The notes beneath the pieces were generated by a model that searched no databases, was not told the origin of the DNA, and worked only from the letters and a program-made list of their open reading frames with translations. Of a DNA stretch of 64,000 nt, positions 16,724-26,719 are shown in pieces (the first letter of the stretch is position 1; every line of letters begins with the position of its first letter). The stretch is from positions 62,001-126,000 of the forward strand of contig NZ_MDHN01000021.1 of the NCBI RefSeq assembly GCF_001757105.1, written 5' to 3'. This DNA is from Alteromonas confluentis (GTDB taxonomy: Bacteria; Pseudomonadota; Gammaproteobacteria; Enterobacterales; Alteromonadaceae). A program made the translations under genes and the position numbers.

Positions 16724-18586
16724 TCATGCACCGGCCCATTTCTCATCAATGCGCTCAGCCAACCCCGAATGACGCACCGCTCGGGTTTGTATAACGGCAC
16801 TCACCCGTTCCGACGCAGCGAGAATGACACAGCCCTTTTTGGCCCGGGTCAATCCGGTGTAGATAAGCTCCCGAGTCACCATAGACGCGGCTTTCCCCTG
16901 AGCGGGTGGTAACCACATCACCACATTGCGAAATTCAGAGCCCTGAGATTTGTGAATCGTCATGGCGTACACAGTTTGCACCGCCGGTAACCGCGAAAGG
17001 CTTACCGCCCGTAACTCGCCGTGGCGGTCGTAAAACCACGCTTTTAACTGTTGCGAATCATCTGGCCATATCACCCCGGTATCGCCATTAAAGAGGCGTT
17101 GCGTGTAGTCGTTCTCCAGCACCATAATGGGACGACCGATATAATGACCATTGTTGCCTGCCATCCGATTGGGTTGCAACACCCGTTCTATTTCCTCATT
17201 GAGCGTATTCACGCCCCCTTCACCATTGCGTACGGGCGTTAACCAGCGGCAGTGATTCATAGCCTCAAGTGCAGAGGCCGGGCTATTCGCCTGTGACAGC
17301 GCCGCGAAACTGTCTTTAATTAATTTGCGTAACCCGTTGCCCTGCTGAACAGGCATGAGCACAACGTCCTCAAGTTCCATCAACCCCGGTACCGGCTCAC
17401 TGGTTCTGGTCAGTAAATTTAGCACCCTGTCACTGTCGCCATCGCGCATGGCTACGGCAACTTCAGCCAGTTTTCCACTGTAGCGTTGACTGACCTTCAA
17501 CGGAAAAACCGTGGTCAGGCTGTGTTCGTCCACCGCAATGCCAGGTAAATGCGGACACAACCGATGAACGTGTTTAGCAAGTGCGTCAGTCACCTTCAAA
17601 TCATGGCTGTCGTCATCCGGCGTAAGTGCTTCAAGCACATTACCCGACTCCACCGACGGCAATTGATTAGCATCCCCCACCAGATAAACACTGGTACTTG
17701 CAGGTAATGCCCGAAACACACGGGTCATTAGCGCTAAGTCCACCATGGAGGCTTCATCGATAATTAACACATCACAATGAATCAGGTTATCAGTGTGGTG
17801 CTTAGGTTTTATTGAAAAAGGCCGCATGCCTAACAATCGATGCAGTGTGCTTGCTTCGGTAACAATGCGTTGCTTTATACCTTCAATACTGTCACCAGAA
17901 ATGGCATGTAAACTGTTACTGACGGATTCGGTCAGCCGCTGCGCGGCCTTACCCGTGGGTGCCGCCAGTTTTATGGTGAGCGGTTTATCTGAAGCGGCCT
18001 GTAGCGCCAGTAGTAAGCGGGCAACGGTATAGGTTTTGCCGGTACCAGGGCCGCCGTTAATCACCGCAAAATCACGGGTGAGCGCACAGGCGGTAGCGAC
18101 TTGTTGCCAGTCTTGCTCTAACATTGGCATGGTGGGGAAAAGCTGCGGCCACACCTGGTGCAAGCGGTCATAGTCGTCATCGCTAAACGCCCGCTGGCGC
18201 GTTCGACTCACCACGCCTTCTGCCACAGTGAGCTCAAATTGCCAATATCGCGCCGTATAAAGTTTTCCGCGGTGGTAAATCAACTGCTGTGGTTCGCCGA
18301 ATTGCTCACTGAGTTCCCTGGCCGCTTTCACCAGTGTCGTCAGGTCATCAAACTGCACACCTTCACAGTTCTGTTCGGCGTCATCGAACAGTCGCTTGCC
18401 AGCAATATCGGCCAGTGACAAACAGGTATGGCCCTGACGAAGATGCCATGATAACGCGACCAATAGATAAAACGGTGTTGCGTCCGTTACTTCAGCAAAC
18501 TGACAGGCAAAGTAATAATCGATGGCTTCGATATCGGCCAAATGACTCAAACGTTTATCTGACTGCGTGCGCAGCGCTGTACTCAT
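16724..18586 (-). CDS. recD: Exodeoxyribonuclease V alpha subunit
   Basis: 620 aa. The 5'-3' helicase motor of RecBCD, which processes double-strand ends for recombination. Helicase motifs are visible: Walker A VINGGPGTGKTYTVARLL (about residue 175), DEASMVD (Walker B), GDANQLPSVESG, and VYAMTIHKSQGSEF near the end (motif V region), then the final Arg-containing LTRAKKG. The start overlaps the recB stop (ATGA). Length matches E. coli RecD (608). Confidence 0.95.
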   Translation of the reverse strand: MSTALRTQSDKRLSHLADIEAIDYYFACQFAEVTDATPFYLLVALSWHLRQGHTCLSLADIAGKRLFDDAEQNCEGVQFDDLTTLVKAARELSEQFGEPQQLIYHRGKLYTARYWQFELTVAEGVVSRTRQRAFSDDDYDRLHQVWPQLFPTMPMLEQDWQQVATACALTRDFAVINGGPGTGKTYTVARLLLALQAASDKPLTIKLAAPTGKAAQRLTESVSNSLHAISGDSIEGIKQRIVTEASTLHRLLGMRPFSIKPKHHTDNLIHCDVLIIDEASMVDLALMTRVFRALPASTSVYLVGDANQLPSVESGNVLEALTPDDDSHDLKVTDALAKHVHRLCPHLPGIAVDEHSLTTVFPLKVSQRYSGKLAEVAVAMRDGDSDRVLNLLTRTSEPVPGLMELEDVVLMPVQQGNGLRKLIKDSFAALSQANSPASALEAMNHCRWLTPVRNGEGGVNTLNEEIERVLQPNRMAGNNGHYIGRPIMVLENDYTQRLFNGDTGVIWPDDSQQLKAWFYDRHGELRAVSLSRLPAVQTVYAMTIHKSQGSEFRNVVMWLPPAQGKAASMVTRELIYTGLTRAKKGCVILAASERVSAVIQTRAVRHSGLAERIDEKWAGA

Positions 18587-21500
18587 GATAACTCCTCCAC
18601 CGCTTCACCATTAAAGGCATTATCCAGCGCTTCTAGCGTTGCCATATCCACCGGTGTATAGAACACCCCTTCAGAGTGCGCATTGTCTGGATGCATCCCT
18701 CGTAGATACAGATAAAATACGCCACCAAAATGCTGTTGAGGCTGATAGCCCTGCAATCCGTTTTTCAGATAACGGTGCAGCGCCAATGCATAAAGTAAAT
18801 ATTGCAGGTCGTACAGGTGATGCTGATTATTGCGGGCCAATTGAGCAAACTGATAATGCGCCATGTCATTACCAAGATGGGTAGATTTATAGTCGGCTAC
18901 ATAATACTTGCCATCGTGTTCAAAAATTAAATCGATAAAACCGTGCATCATGCCTTCCAGCATAGGGCGGGATATTTTCGGCACAGGCTGCGCATTGTCG
19001 CCGTTAACCTGCTGACGATGAGCCGTTAAAATTCGGCTTAGTGCCCACCAGTTTGCCTGTTTCACGGGAAAATAAAACTCGGCTTCCCGCAAGGTATGCT
19101 CAAGCGGTAAATCATGCATACAAACCTCGGTTGCACCATTATTCAGCGGCGTTGATAGTACCTCATTCATCCAGTCACAAAGCTGCGTGTAGTCTTCGTC
19201 TGTCAGGGCAAGCCGGTTTGCCAGGGAGCGGGACTCACTCCAGTCCGGTGCCGAAAAGTCAGTGACTTCCAGCATATCATGAAGAAGATTACCCGCTGAT
19301 GCGCCCTTCTCCAGCGTGAACCTGAACGGTAGCGTGTCGTTAACTGCGACGGTCTCGACGACCACGTCGGCGATTTCTTCATCACGTTGGGTGTGCTTTA
19401 CCGCCACCTGCTGACGGGTTAAAGCGGTAAATGAATATAACCGCCATGCGTCTTCTACCGTACCGGTAAACTGCGACAGCTTCAGCGCTGGCGGCGCCCC
19501 ATCGATACTTCGCTCGCCGGTCGCTTCAGGCGTGATGTGCCCAGGCAGGAAAAGGGTGTGCTCTCCCTCCTGTTCCACTTTACTGATAGCCCCATGCCAG
19601 TTAACCGCGTCAGTTAAACCCAGTGCGGCGGCAATGGATGATTTTCTCGCATTATCAAATTCGGCGATGCCTAAATAACAACGATGGGCAGCCCGGGTTA
19701 TCGCCACATACAGCAAGCGCATGGCTTCCGCCTCGCCTTCTTTGCGAACCAGTGCTTCGGCTTCCTCGGAATGGCCAAGCTGCAACACCTGCTGTCGAGT
19801 GGCGGGATCGTTAAACTGATAAAAATCCATCAGGGATTTATTGGCACGGCCGGGATCTTTATAAATGCTGGCGAAAGGTACGAAGACGATGGGATATTCC
19901 AACCCTTTAGAACCGTGTTGGGTGATCAACTGAATAAGTCTGGCATCACTTTCCAGACGCTGAATATGCTCTTCGTTATCACCCGCATTTTCCAGCTGAC
20001 GATGCAACCAGATAAGCAATTGCTCCGGCTGCGGTGTGGCAGAAGCCTGCTTTTCCAACACTTCGGCCAGGTGCATGTAATTGGTAAGATGGCGCTCGGT
20101 GTTGTCGTCGGTTACCGCGAAATGCTGGCGTAGCAATGTTAACACCACTGCCATACATCCCTGCTTAACCCACATGGCACGTAAGGCAGAGACTTCTGCC
20201 ATGCAAGCTTCCCAGAGCACGTCATCTTCGTCGTGCAGCATGGCCACCAGCTTCTCATGCTCATAGCCCAGCAGCGGACTGGCCAACGCCGCCGATAACC
20301 GGGCTAATTGCTCACTGTGCCAAATTCCATCGAGCACACGGTATAAGTCACTGGCTTCTTCAGACGCGAAAAGCGATGTCTTGGTACTGAGGAACACCGC
20401 GCCAAGATCGTTTCGCTTCAGGCTGCGCTGAACGATATCCGCCTCAGCCCCTGAACGTACCAGAATCGCGATATCAGCGGGCTCTACCGGCTTTCCGTTG
20501 AATCTGGCATCACTGAGTAAACGCAAAATTTCGTCGCTCATCCAGTCGGCTAACTTGCGACTAAGGTACGGTTTAGTGGAGGGCTCGCCTTCTTCCTGCT
20601 CCAGCACCACGTAATTCATGGCACGTCGTTCTGCAGGGTCTTCGAACACCTCTTTTGCCGCTTTTGCATGGGCCGTTGAATTGACTTTCTCGTAGCGAAT
20701 GCCGTAGCCGAACACATCTTCAGGCGCTTCATTTAGCGGCGCGCCATGAAATACCCGATTGTAAGCGGTGACCATATTCGCGGTAGAACGCCAGTTTGTG
20801 TCCATCACCCAACGAAAATCGGCACCTTCACCCGCTTGCAGGTAAGTAAAGATGTCGCCCCCACGAAAGCCGTAAATTGCCTGTTTAGGATCGCCAATCA
20901 TCATCAGCGTGAGTGCGTCGCTCGACCGGGGATACACCGCGGATAATATTCGGTACTGACATGCATCGGTGTCCTGAAACTCGTCCACCAGCGCAACAGG
21001 ATAAAGCTGTCTGAGCACAGTGCGCAGCGTGCTGTCTTCACTGTCGAGTTTATCGGCCAATAAACGAATGAGATCATCGAAGTCGACAATGCCCAGCTTG
21101 CGCTTCGCTTCGGCAACATGACGCCGAATGTACTGGAAACCATCGGCAATGAGGGTATGGATAGGCAGCAGTGTTTCGTTTTTTTCTTTCAGCGCGTCGA
21201 CTTTTTTCAGTTCATCGCTTAAGCCGGTTACAAACGTTTTTACCGCCACCAGCACGGGTTTCGCGGTGGCATCTTTCATGTAACCGCGGCTGCCATTTAA
21301 GGCATCGGTGACTGACTTTTCCGCAACCAGTAATTCCCCCTGTGAGAGGTACGCCATCATCGCCTGCCATTCTTCGCGCCACTGCGCTTCATTTTTATGG
21401 CCAGCGATTTTACCCATCACTATCGGTTCCACCTCTTGTGCCGCCTGGACGTGATGGGGAAAACCAGGTAGAAACTGATGTCGCAGCAGTGTGATGGCAC

Positions 21501-22161
21501 TCTCGTAATTATCGGCTATCGATGCCGCGTCAGCATATTTCGGCGTGAGATCGCCCCGTAGTGGTTTACCAAAAGCACCAATAAAGTTGCCAGGCACATG
21601 CCAGCCTTTTTCAGTCAGTAATGCGTATTTTTCCGGTACGACCACCAGCGTTCTTATCCAGTCTGCGGCTGCTTGCTCCCACAATTCGCTGGTATCGGTT
21701 TCCAGCGACAACGACATGGGAGAACCACTGGCAAATGCCTGCTGAGACAAGACATGGTTACAAAAGCCGTGAATGGTAAACACCGACGCTTCGTCGAGCT
21801 CTAGCATGGCGGCTTCAAGTATTTGTAATCCCTCTTCGGCGGGCGCAATGCGGTAAAGGCCGCTAAAAAACGCATCAACATCGTCGAGGGCTGACGGGTC
21901 AGCACTGACCTTGTGCCACAACTTCACAGCATCGCGTAACGTCTCACCAATACGGCCACGGATCTCCTCCGTCGCCGCTTTCGTAAATGTCATTACCAGG
22001 ATTTGTTGAATGGTGAGTTTTTTCTCTAGCAAAAGGCGCAAATAGATACGGGTAATATTGAATGTTTTCCCGGTGCCTGCACTAGCCTCGATTAAATGCC
22101 GACCTCGCAGTGGCATGGCGGCCACGTCCAGTGTCTGAAACGCCTGATTCATATCACTCAT
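18583..22161 (-). CDS. recB: Exodeoxyribonuclease V beta subunit
   Basis: 1192 aa, close to E. coli RecB (1180). The N-terminal superfamily 1 helicase shows Walker A IEASAGTGKTFNI (about residue 25), VDEFQDTD, and MIGDPKQAIYGFRGGDIFTY. The C-terminal nuclease domain shows the Glu-Asp-Lys motif (MHGFIDLIFEHDGKYYVADYKS, split here for length: Asp in GFIDL, Asp-Tyr-Lys in ADYKS). It unwinds 3'-5' and cuts DNA in the RecBCD complex. The start at 22161 gives an ATGA overlap with recC and has GGAG eight bases upstream; the longer frame from 22227 lies inside recC and is not used. Confidence 0.95.
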   Translation of the reverse strand: MSDMNQAFQTLDVAAMPLRGRHLIEASAGTGKTFNITRIYLRLLLEKKLTIQQILVMTFTKAATEEIRGRIGETLRDAVKLWHKVSADPSALDDVDAFFSGLYRIAPAEEGLQILEAAMLELDEASVFTIHGFCNHVLSQQAFASGSPMSLSLETDTSELWEQAAADWIRTLVVVPEKYALLTEKGWHVPGNFIGAFGKPLRGDLTPKYADAASIADNYESAITLLRHQFLPGFPHHVQAAQEVEPIVMGKIAGHKNEAQWREEWQAMMAYLSQGELLVAEKSVTDALNGSRGYMKDATAKPVLVAVKTFVTGLSDELKKVDALKEKNETLLPIHTLIADGFQYIRRHVAEAKRKLGIVDFDDLIRLLADKLDSEDSTLRTVLRQLYPVALVDEFQDTDACQYRILSAVYPRSSDALTLMMIGDPKQAIYGFRGGDIFTYLQAGEGADFRWVMDTNWRSTANMVTAYNRVFHGAPLNEAPEDVFGYGIRYEKVNSTAHAKAAKEVFEDPAERRAMNYVVLEQEEGEPSTKPYLSRKLADWMSDEILRLLSDARFNGKPVEPADIAILVRSGAEADIVQRSLKRNDLGAVFLSTKTSLFASEEASDLYRVLDGIWHSEQLARLSAALASPLLGYEHEKLVAMLHDEDDVLWEACMAEVSALRAMWVKQGCMAVVLTLLRQHFAVTDDNTERHLTNYMHLAEVLEKQASATPQPEQLLIWLHRQLENAGDNEEHIQRLESDARLIQLITQHGSKGLEYPIVFVPFASIYKDPGRANKSLMDFYQFNDPATRQQVLQLGHSEEAEALVRKEGEAEAMRLLYVAITRAAHRCYLGIAEFDNARKSSIAAALGLTDAVNWHGAISKVEQEGEHTLFLPGHITPEATGERSIDGAPPALKLSQFTGTVEDAWRLYSFTALTRQQVAVKHTQRDEEIADVVVETVAVNDTLPFRFTLEKGASAGNLLHDMLEVTDFSAPDWSESRSLANRLALTDEDYTQLCDWMNEVLSTPLNNGATEVCMHDLPLEHTLREAEFYFPVKQANWWALSRILTAHRQQVNGDNAQPVPKISRPMLEGMMHGFIDLIFEHDGKYYVADYKSTHLGNDMAHYQFAQLARNNQHHLYDLQYLLYALALHRYLKNGLQGYQPQQHFGGVFYLYLRGMHPDNAHSEGVFYTPVDMATLEALDNAFNGEAVEELS

Positions 22162-25100
22162 AGGGCTTCTCCTTTGCTGCCAAGACGCAGCGGCACATAA
22201 AAGTCGAGAACCAGTCCTAAATCGCATTGAGACTGCTGGATACCGAGTGGGAAAAACCAGCGGCTGTAAGGGTCTTCGCTGATGCTTTTACGAAATTCAC
22301 TGCCGTTGTCGAGTACAGCATCCCAGGCCATTACGCCTCGGGCACTCATCAGCCACTCGTCAAAGCCGATATCGGGTATTTTGCACTGCCGACCAGATGG
22401 GCCGCCGGTGTATTTCTGCGCAAGCCCAGCGCCGATATCGGCGAAGTCAGGTACCGGACTTTGCAAGATTTTCAGGTAAGCCGACATCATCATATCCAGC
22501 CGTCTTTTCGCCAACTCTGCGGGTACAGGTTGATAGACTTGCTTGTAAATCTTGGCTTCACCTTTCTCTCGCTTGATGAAATGAACGTTTAACGGCAGTG
22601 CATTGCCATTGGCGTTAAAACATAACAGGGTGAGATATTGCTCGACGCTGCGTTTGGTATTCTGACTGCCGTAATGCAACATCTGTAAACCATCACCGCC
22701 CTGCCAGGCTCTGGCTTCGATGATATGTTGCTGACTTTCTACCTGCATCACGTTTTGTTCTACTACATGCAGGCCGAGGCTCTGAAACAACGCAGATGCT
22801 TCCTGCTGCCAATCGTCAAGCAAGCCTGGCGTAAGCGGCGTATCAGGAAAATCCCCACTGTGTTGCAGAACGCGGGCGATCTCAGTTTTGTCTTGTTGTT
22901 TAAAATCGGCTTCGACAAAAGCGCGAATACTGTTGAACCGTAGCAAGCTGTTCTCTTCGAAAGGCTCTTCATCGTTCAACAGTGGTGACGATTCTTCCAG
23001 ATAAACGCCCAGTCGCTTGTTAGCAAAGGTTTTTAGCGGGTTATCGAAAGCGCGAGCCAACTCATCAACACTCAAATTGTCTGTGCGTTCTGGTGTGGCT
23101 GTCGCGCTGAATGCCCCTTGTGTGAGCGCTTGTTTGTTTTGTAGCGCACTTGCCAAACGGAACCAGCCGCTTTCGAACCCAGGCGATTCGCCGGTGAAGT
23201 TAGCGGGACTAAATGGATGCAGCGGTAATTGCTTTATGTTCTGAGGCGTAAATCCATACCCTTGTTCCAGTAGTGCCAGCAACTCTGCCAGTACTAACGA
23301 GGGTTGTCGTTCGGTATTATCTTTGCCCCGCCGCCCCTGATAACTGAGATACAGATAGTCACGGGCGGAAATCAACGCTTCGAGAAACAAATAGCGATCT
23401 TCTAATCGACGAGAGCGGTCGCCCTGCTTACGTGGCCCCCGGGACATCAAATCAATGCTTAAAGGATTGGATTGACGGGGGAACTCACCGTCATTGAGGC
23501 CCAGAATACAGACGGTCTTGAATGGGATACTTCGCATGGGCAACATGGAGCAAAAAGTTACCTGACCGGTAAGGAAATGGTTCGCGGCATCGGGCGTTGT
23601 AAACTTTTTCACCAGCACAGTGCGGATTTGCAACAGTGTTAATGTATCTTCAAAGCCCGCTTGCTCACAATGGGTGACCAAATCCGCGGTGGCGCGACTC
23701 AGCGCCTCCCAGCTGTACAAATCGTCATTTGAGACTTCAAAGCACGTTTGCTTCATCTCTTCCAGGTACTGATGCCACTCTTGCGCGGTGCGAGGATGCG
23801 CCAATTCCTGGGCAAACCCCTGAAGCTGTTCTAATAACTGAATGAGCTTCCCAAGCAATACACTGTACTGGCCTTCTACTTCCGGCACCGTGAGCAGGTC
23901 GTTCACAAACTGTGGCGAATCTGCCATGGTCATACCAAGGAGCAACCGTTTTAACCCCCACGCCCAACTGAACGTTTCACTCACTTCGGCATTTAACAGC
24001 CGGGATTTATGGGTTTTGTCCCGCCCCCAATGCACGTGCGCCTGGTGTAACCACTGACTCATCAATTCAATATCATCGCCATTCAGTCGGAATTTGCGCT
24101 GTACGGGTTCCAAGCGCAGGTAATCGATGATCTGACTCACCTCGAAGCGACTATCGGGCAGCGACAACAATTGCATGAATGCAGCGATCATGGGTTCAGC
24201 GTCAAGTGGCGCCCTGTCAGCTATGGAACAGGGAATACGGGGAGGCGCCTGATCATGGGATTCCGGCGCACCAACGCGATGAAAAACGGCTTCGATAAAA
24301 GGCGCATACTCTTCAATGGCAGGACACATCACCACCACATCGGAGGGCTTCAAGACGTCGCTGGTGTCGCTGGTATCGTCGCCTGCCTGCATTAATCCCA
24401 ACAGGTAATCGTGCAACGCTTCAACTTCGCGCAACGTGGTGTGCGCACTACACACTGAAACACTGGTATCGGCCGTGTCGTATTGAAAACCGCCATCTGG
24501 AGCAATGGCGTTGAAAATATCCTGCTGCAGCGCATGCAACAGGCTTTGCTGTGCATCGCCCTCGCCTGGCGCGTCGAGTTCGAACGCACTGACTTCGTAA
24601 CTCTCCAGCGGTGTAAGCAAATTGAAAAGGTCCCGCCCCTGCTGCCCTAAGTTTCCAAGCAGGGGATTATCCTGACGGCTTTCTTGCCATTGCGTCAGCC
24701 CTTCCTCCCGCAACAGCCTGGCTTGCTCTTTGTTACTTTTTACATCGCCCCAGTAGTTTACGCTGGGGTTCAGGTGGAATACATGAATGTCGATATGACG
24801 ACCCAATGCATCAAGAAACTGAATAAGCTGTGGAGCCATGGTATTAATTGCGAACACAATAATGTTATCCGGCAACGTGTTGACGGCTTCACCGTTACAC
24901 AATGCCTCTACGGCATCGGCATGCAAGCGTGCGGGATGATCCGCTTCTTCTGCGACCAGCATGCGCCAAATAGACGCCTGCCATGCTTCATCGTCAGATC
25001 CCGTTTCTGCTAACTCGCCATTTTCCCAGGCGAACAGCCACTGCGGACGAAACAGCAAGTACTGCTCGTAAACGTCTGCTAGCGCGGTAGCCAGTTGCAA

Positions 25101-25508
25101 ACGTTGCAGACTGGCTTCATCTTCATTGTCGATATCTTGCCAATAGCGGTTAACTGTCTTCGCCTCAGCACTGGCAGAAAACGCATCGCTACGGATAATG
25201 GCATCTATACGCCACACTAACACTTCCCGGCGATAGGCTGACTGTTTAGGTACCCTGTGTTCACCCAGGATCTGACGTGCGGTATCCCACATGAACCTTA
25301 CCGGCAATGGAAACGATAAATTCATCGCCACGGTATGCTCTTCAGCCAGGGCCATATTCAGCCAGTGCTGCATGCCCGGGCTTTCAACCAAGATTGTTTG
25401 CGGCCTGAACAAGGATACCGGGCCATCACTGATACCCTGATGCTTTAGTAACGAGGAAAGAAGGTAACTAAGGTGTTCGAGTTTATTGGAGGGGTAAAGG
25501 GCTAACAA
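22158..25508 (-). CDS. recC: Exodeoxyribonuclease V gamma subunit
   Basis: 1116 aa, similar in size to E. coli RecC (1122). It recognises Chi sites and splits the DNA strands in RecBCD. The N-terminus (LALYPSNKLEHL, then ILVESPGMQHWL and a FPLPVRFMWD segment) matches the RecC start pattern. The start codon must be TTG at 25508: a TGA stop lies in frame two codons upstream, no ATG precedes the conserved N-terminus, and AGGTG sits four bases before it. It is the first gene of recC-recB-recD. Confidence 0.93.
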   Translation of the reverse strand: MLALYPSNKLEHLSYLLSSLLKHQGISDGPVSLFRPQTILVESPGMQHWLNMALAEEHTVAMNLSFPLPVRFMWDTARQILGEHRVPKQSAYRREVLVWRIDAIIRSDAFSASAEAKTVNRYWQDIDNEDEASLQRLQLATALADVYEQYLLFRPQWLFAWENGELAETGSDDEAWQASIWRMLVAEEADHPARLHADAVEALCNGEAVNTLPDNIIVFAINTMAPQLIQFLDALGRHIDIHVFHLNPSVNYWGDVKSNKEQARLLREEGLTQWQESRQDNPLLGNLGQQGRDLFNLLTPLESYEVSAFELDAPGEGDAQQSLLHALQQDIFNAIAPDGGFQYDTADTSVSVCSAHTTLREVEALHDYLLGLMQAGDDTSDTSDVLKPSDVVVMCPAIEEYAPFIEAVFHRVGAPESHDQAPPRIPCSIADRAPLDAEPMIAAFMQLLSLPDSRFEVSQIIDYLRLEPVQRKFRLNGDDIELMSQWLHQAHVHWGRDKTHKSRLLNAEVSETFSWAWGLKRLLLGMTMADSPQFVNDLLTVPEVEGQYSVLLGKLIQLLEQLQGFAQELAHPRTAQEWHQYLEEMKQTCFEVSNDDLYSWEALSRATADLVTHCEQAGFEDTLTLLQIRTVLVKKFTTPDAANHFLTGQVTFCSMLPMRSIPFKTVCILGLNDGEFPRQSNPLSIDLMSRGPRKQGDRSRRLEDRYLFLEALISARDYLYLSYQGRRGKDNTERQPSLVLAELLALLEQGYGFTPQNIKQLPLHPFSPANFTGESPGFESGWFRLASALQNKQALTQGAFSATATPERTDNLSVDELARAFDNPLKTFANKRLGVYLEESSPLLNDEEPFEENSLLRFNSIRAFVEADFKQQDKTEIARVLQHSGDFPDTPLTPGLLDDWQQEASALFQSLGLHVVEQNVMQVESQQHIIEARAWQGGDGLQMLHYGSQNTKRSVEQYLTLLCFNANGNALPLNVHFIKREKGEAKIYKQVYQPVPAELAKRRLDMMMSAYLKILQSPVPDFADIGAGLAQKYTGGPSGRQCKIPDIGFDEWLMSARGVMAWDAVLDNGSEFRKSISEDPYSRWFFPLGIQQSQCDLGLVLDFYVPLRLGSKGEAL

Positions 25509-25640
25509 ACATCACCTATATCAACACGTTTTTTGTCATGTTACGGGATAAAACGGTTGTCGACCAGTGGCAGGAATAGACAAAAGTTCAATGAAGAAAT
25601 GATTGGCGAAAAAATGGGCTTAAGATAGAATAGCGGACAG

Positions 25641-25768
25641 AAAAAAACCCATACAGACCTCAGGACACGAAAAATCTGTATGGGCAAGGTTACGGGCTTG
25701 CTCATGACAACCGAATCACGGCGTTGCCTGGCACCGGATAAGGTTAGCGCCAAGAACAAGCGCAGATA
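25641..25768 (-). ncRNA. Candidate small RNA or recCBD leader attenuator
   Basis: On the minus strand a perfect TATAAT (25775-25780) predicts a transcript from about 25768. It ends at a ten-base perfect stem (CCCATACAGA with TCTGTATGGG, 25648-25684) followed by seven T (25641-25647). The RNA would be about 128 nt. It contains no plausible protein. A small dyad GGCAC-TATGC-GTGCC (25783-25797) takes the place of the -35, suggesting a regulator site. It is either an independent sRNA upstream of recC or an attenuated leader. I do not recognise the family. Confidence 0.5.
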
Positions 25769-25870
25769 ACACAAATTATAAAGGCACTATGCGTGCCAAA
25801 AATAAAAAACTCGTAAAGTCAAAAACTTAGATGTTAACGATGCTTCTGCCAAGGCATCCCAGTATTTAGT

Positions 25871-25890
25871 TTTGGTGCGCTTGCACCAAA
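25871..25890. repeat. Perfect 8-bp inverted repeat, probable operator
   Basis: TTTGGTGC-GCTT-GCACCAAA in the spacer between the sRNA candidate and the dUTPase gene. No T-tract of note. It lies about 100 bases before the dUTPase start, where a regulator could act on either side. Confidence 0.4.
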
Positions 25891-25990
25891 TAAATGCATT
25901 ACCATCTCCTTCTCCAGCGCACTGCAAGCGTGCCGCTATGCTTTTCTGTCTGCATCAGTTCCGTTACAATTCCTGCTTCTGAATTACATT

Positions 25991-26662
25991 GTGAACACGA
26001 CCATGCTAAGCCAACAACAACTTGCCACCATGCTTTCTCTGCAAAATAAAATGAACACTAAAGTGAATCCGCAGTGGCTCACCGCCGGATACGGCTATCT
26101 GCGTGCAGCAATGGTGGAATCAGTGGAAGCCATCGAGCACCACGGCTGGAAATGGTGGAAGGCACAGGAAAAAGATTTACCACAGTTACAAATGGAATTG
26201 GTGGATATCTGGCACTTTGCCCTTTCAGCTAGCATTATCGATTATCAAGGTGACGTATTGGCAACGGCCAATGCTTTATCGGCCCAATTGGCGCAAGCAT
26301 CTGCGCATGTGCAGTTTGATAACCAGGATTACGAACCAGAACACCTCTCACTTCTGGACAATCTGGAACTGATGGCAGGACTGTGTGCCGCCAAACGATT
26401 TAGCGTACCGTTATTCATGCACATTGTCGGTCAGTGTGAAATGACGAGTGATGAGCTATTCCGCCAGTACGTAGGGAAAAATATTCTCAACTTCTTCCGC
26501 CAGAACAATGGCTACAAAGCAGGTACCTACATCAAAGTATGGAATGGCCGCGAGGATAACGAACATCTGGTTGAGGTTTTAGCCGCACTCGACAGTAACC
26601 ACGCTGATTATAGTGACCAGGTTTACGCAGGCCTCACGGCTCGCTACCCGCAGCAGGCATAG
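25991..26662 (+). CDS. Dimeric (all-alpha) dUTP diphosphatase
   Basis: 223 aa of the MazG-related dUTPase type that replaces the trimeric Dut fold in some bacteria. It hydrolyses dUTP to dUMP and pyrophosphate, keeping uracil out of DNA. The metal-binding pattern is visible: an ESVEAIEHHGWKWWK helix (about residue 40) and ELVDIWHF about 20 residues later, then FRQNNGYKAGTYIK with the nucleotide-contacting Asn/Lys. The start is GTG at 25991, or ATG four codons downstream; neither has a strong ribosome site. Confidence 0.85.
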   Translation: MNTTMLSQQQLATMLSLQNKMNTKVNPQWLTAGYGYLRAAMVESVEAIEHHGWKWWKAQEKDLPQLQMELVDIWHFALSASIIDYQGDVLATANALSAQLAQASAHVQFDNQDYEPEHLSLLDNLELMAGLCAAKRFSVPLFMHIVGQCEMTSDELFRQYVGKNILNFFRQNNGYKAGTYIKVWNGREDNEHLVEVLAALDSNHADYSDQVYAGLTARYPQQA

Positions 26663-26672
26663 TACACCTACG

Positions 26673-26700
26673 AAAAACGGGCTTTTAAAGCCCGTTTTTT
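26673..26700. terminator. Bidirectional terminator between convergent genes
   Basis: AACGGGCTTT with AAAGCCCGTT flanked by A and T tracts. It serves the dUTPase gene and the opposing small secreted protein gene. Confidence 0.9.
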
Positions 26701-26719
26701 ATCAACATCGATAAGATAA

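Noticed and set aside
16716..16736. Terminator between the altered aspartoacylase gene and recD
   Set aside because: GGCCGGTG-5 nt-CACCGGCC is a perfect stem but has no T-tract on either side and includes the recD stop codon; left as a possible structure only.
25541..25774. 77-aa minus-strand ORF before recC
   Set aside because: It needs a TTG start without a ribosome site, and its sequence overlaps the promoter and hairpin of the RNA candidate; composition is not protein-like.
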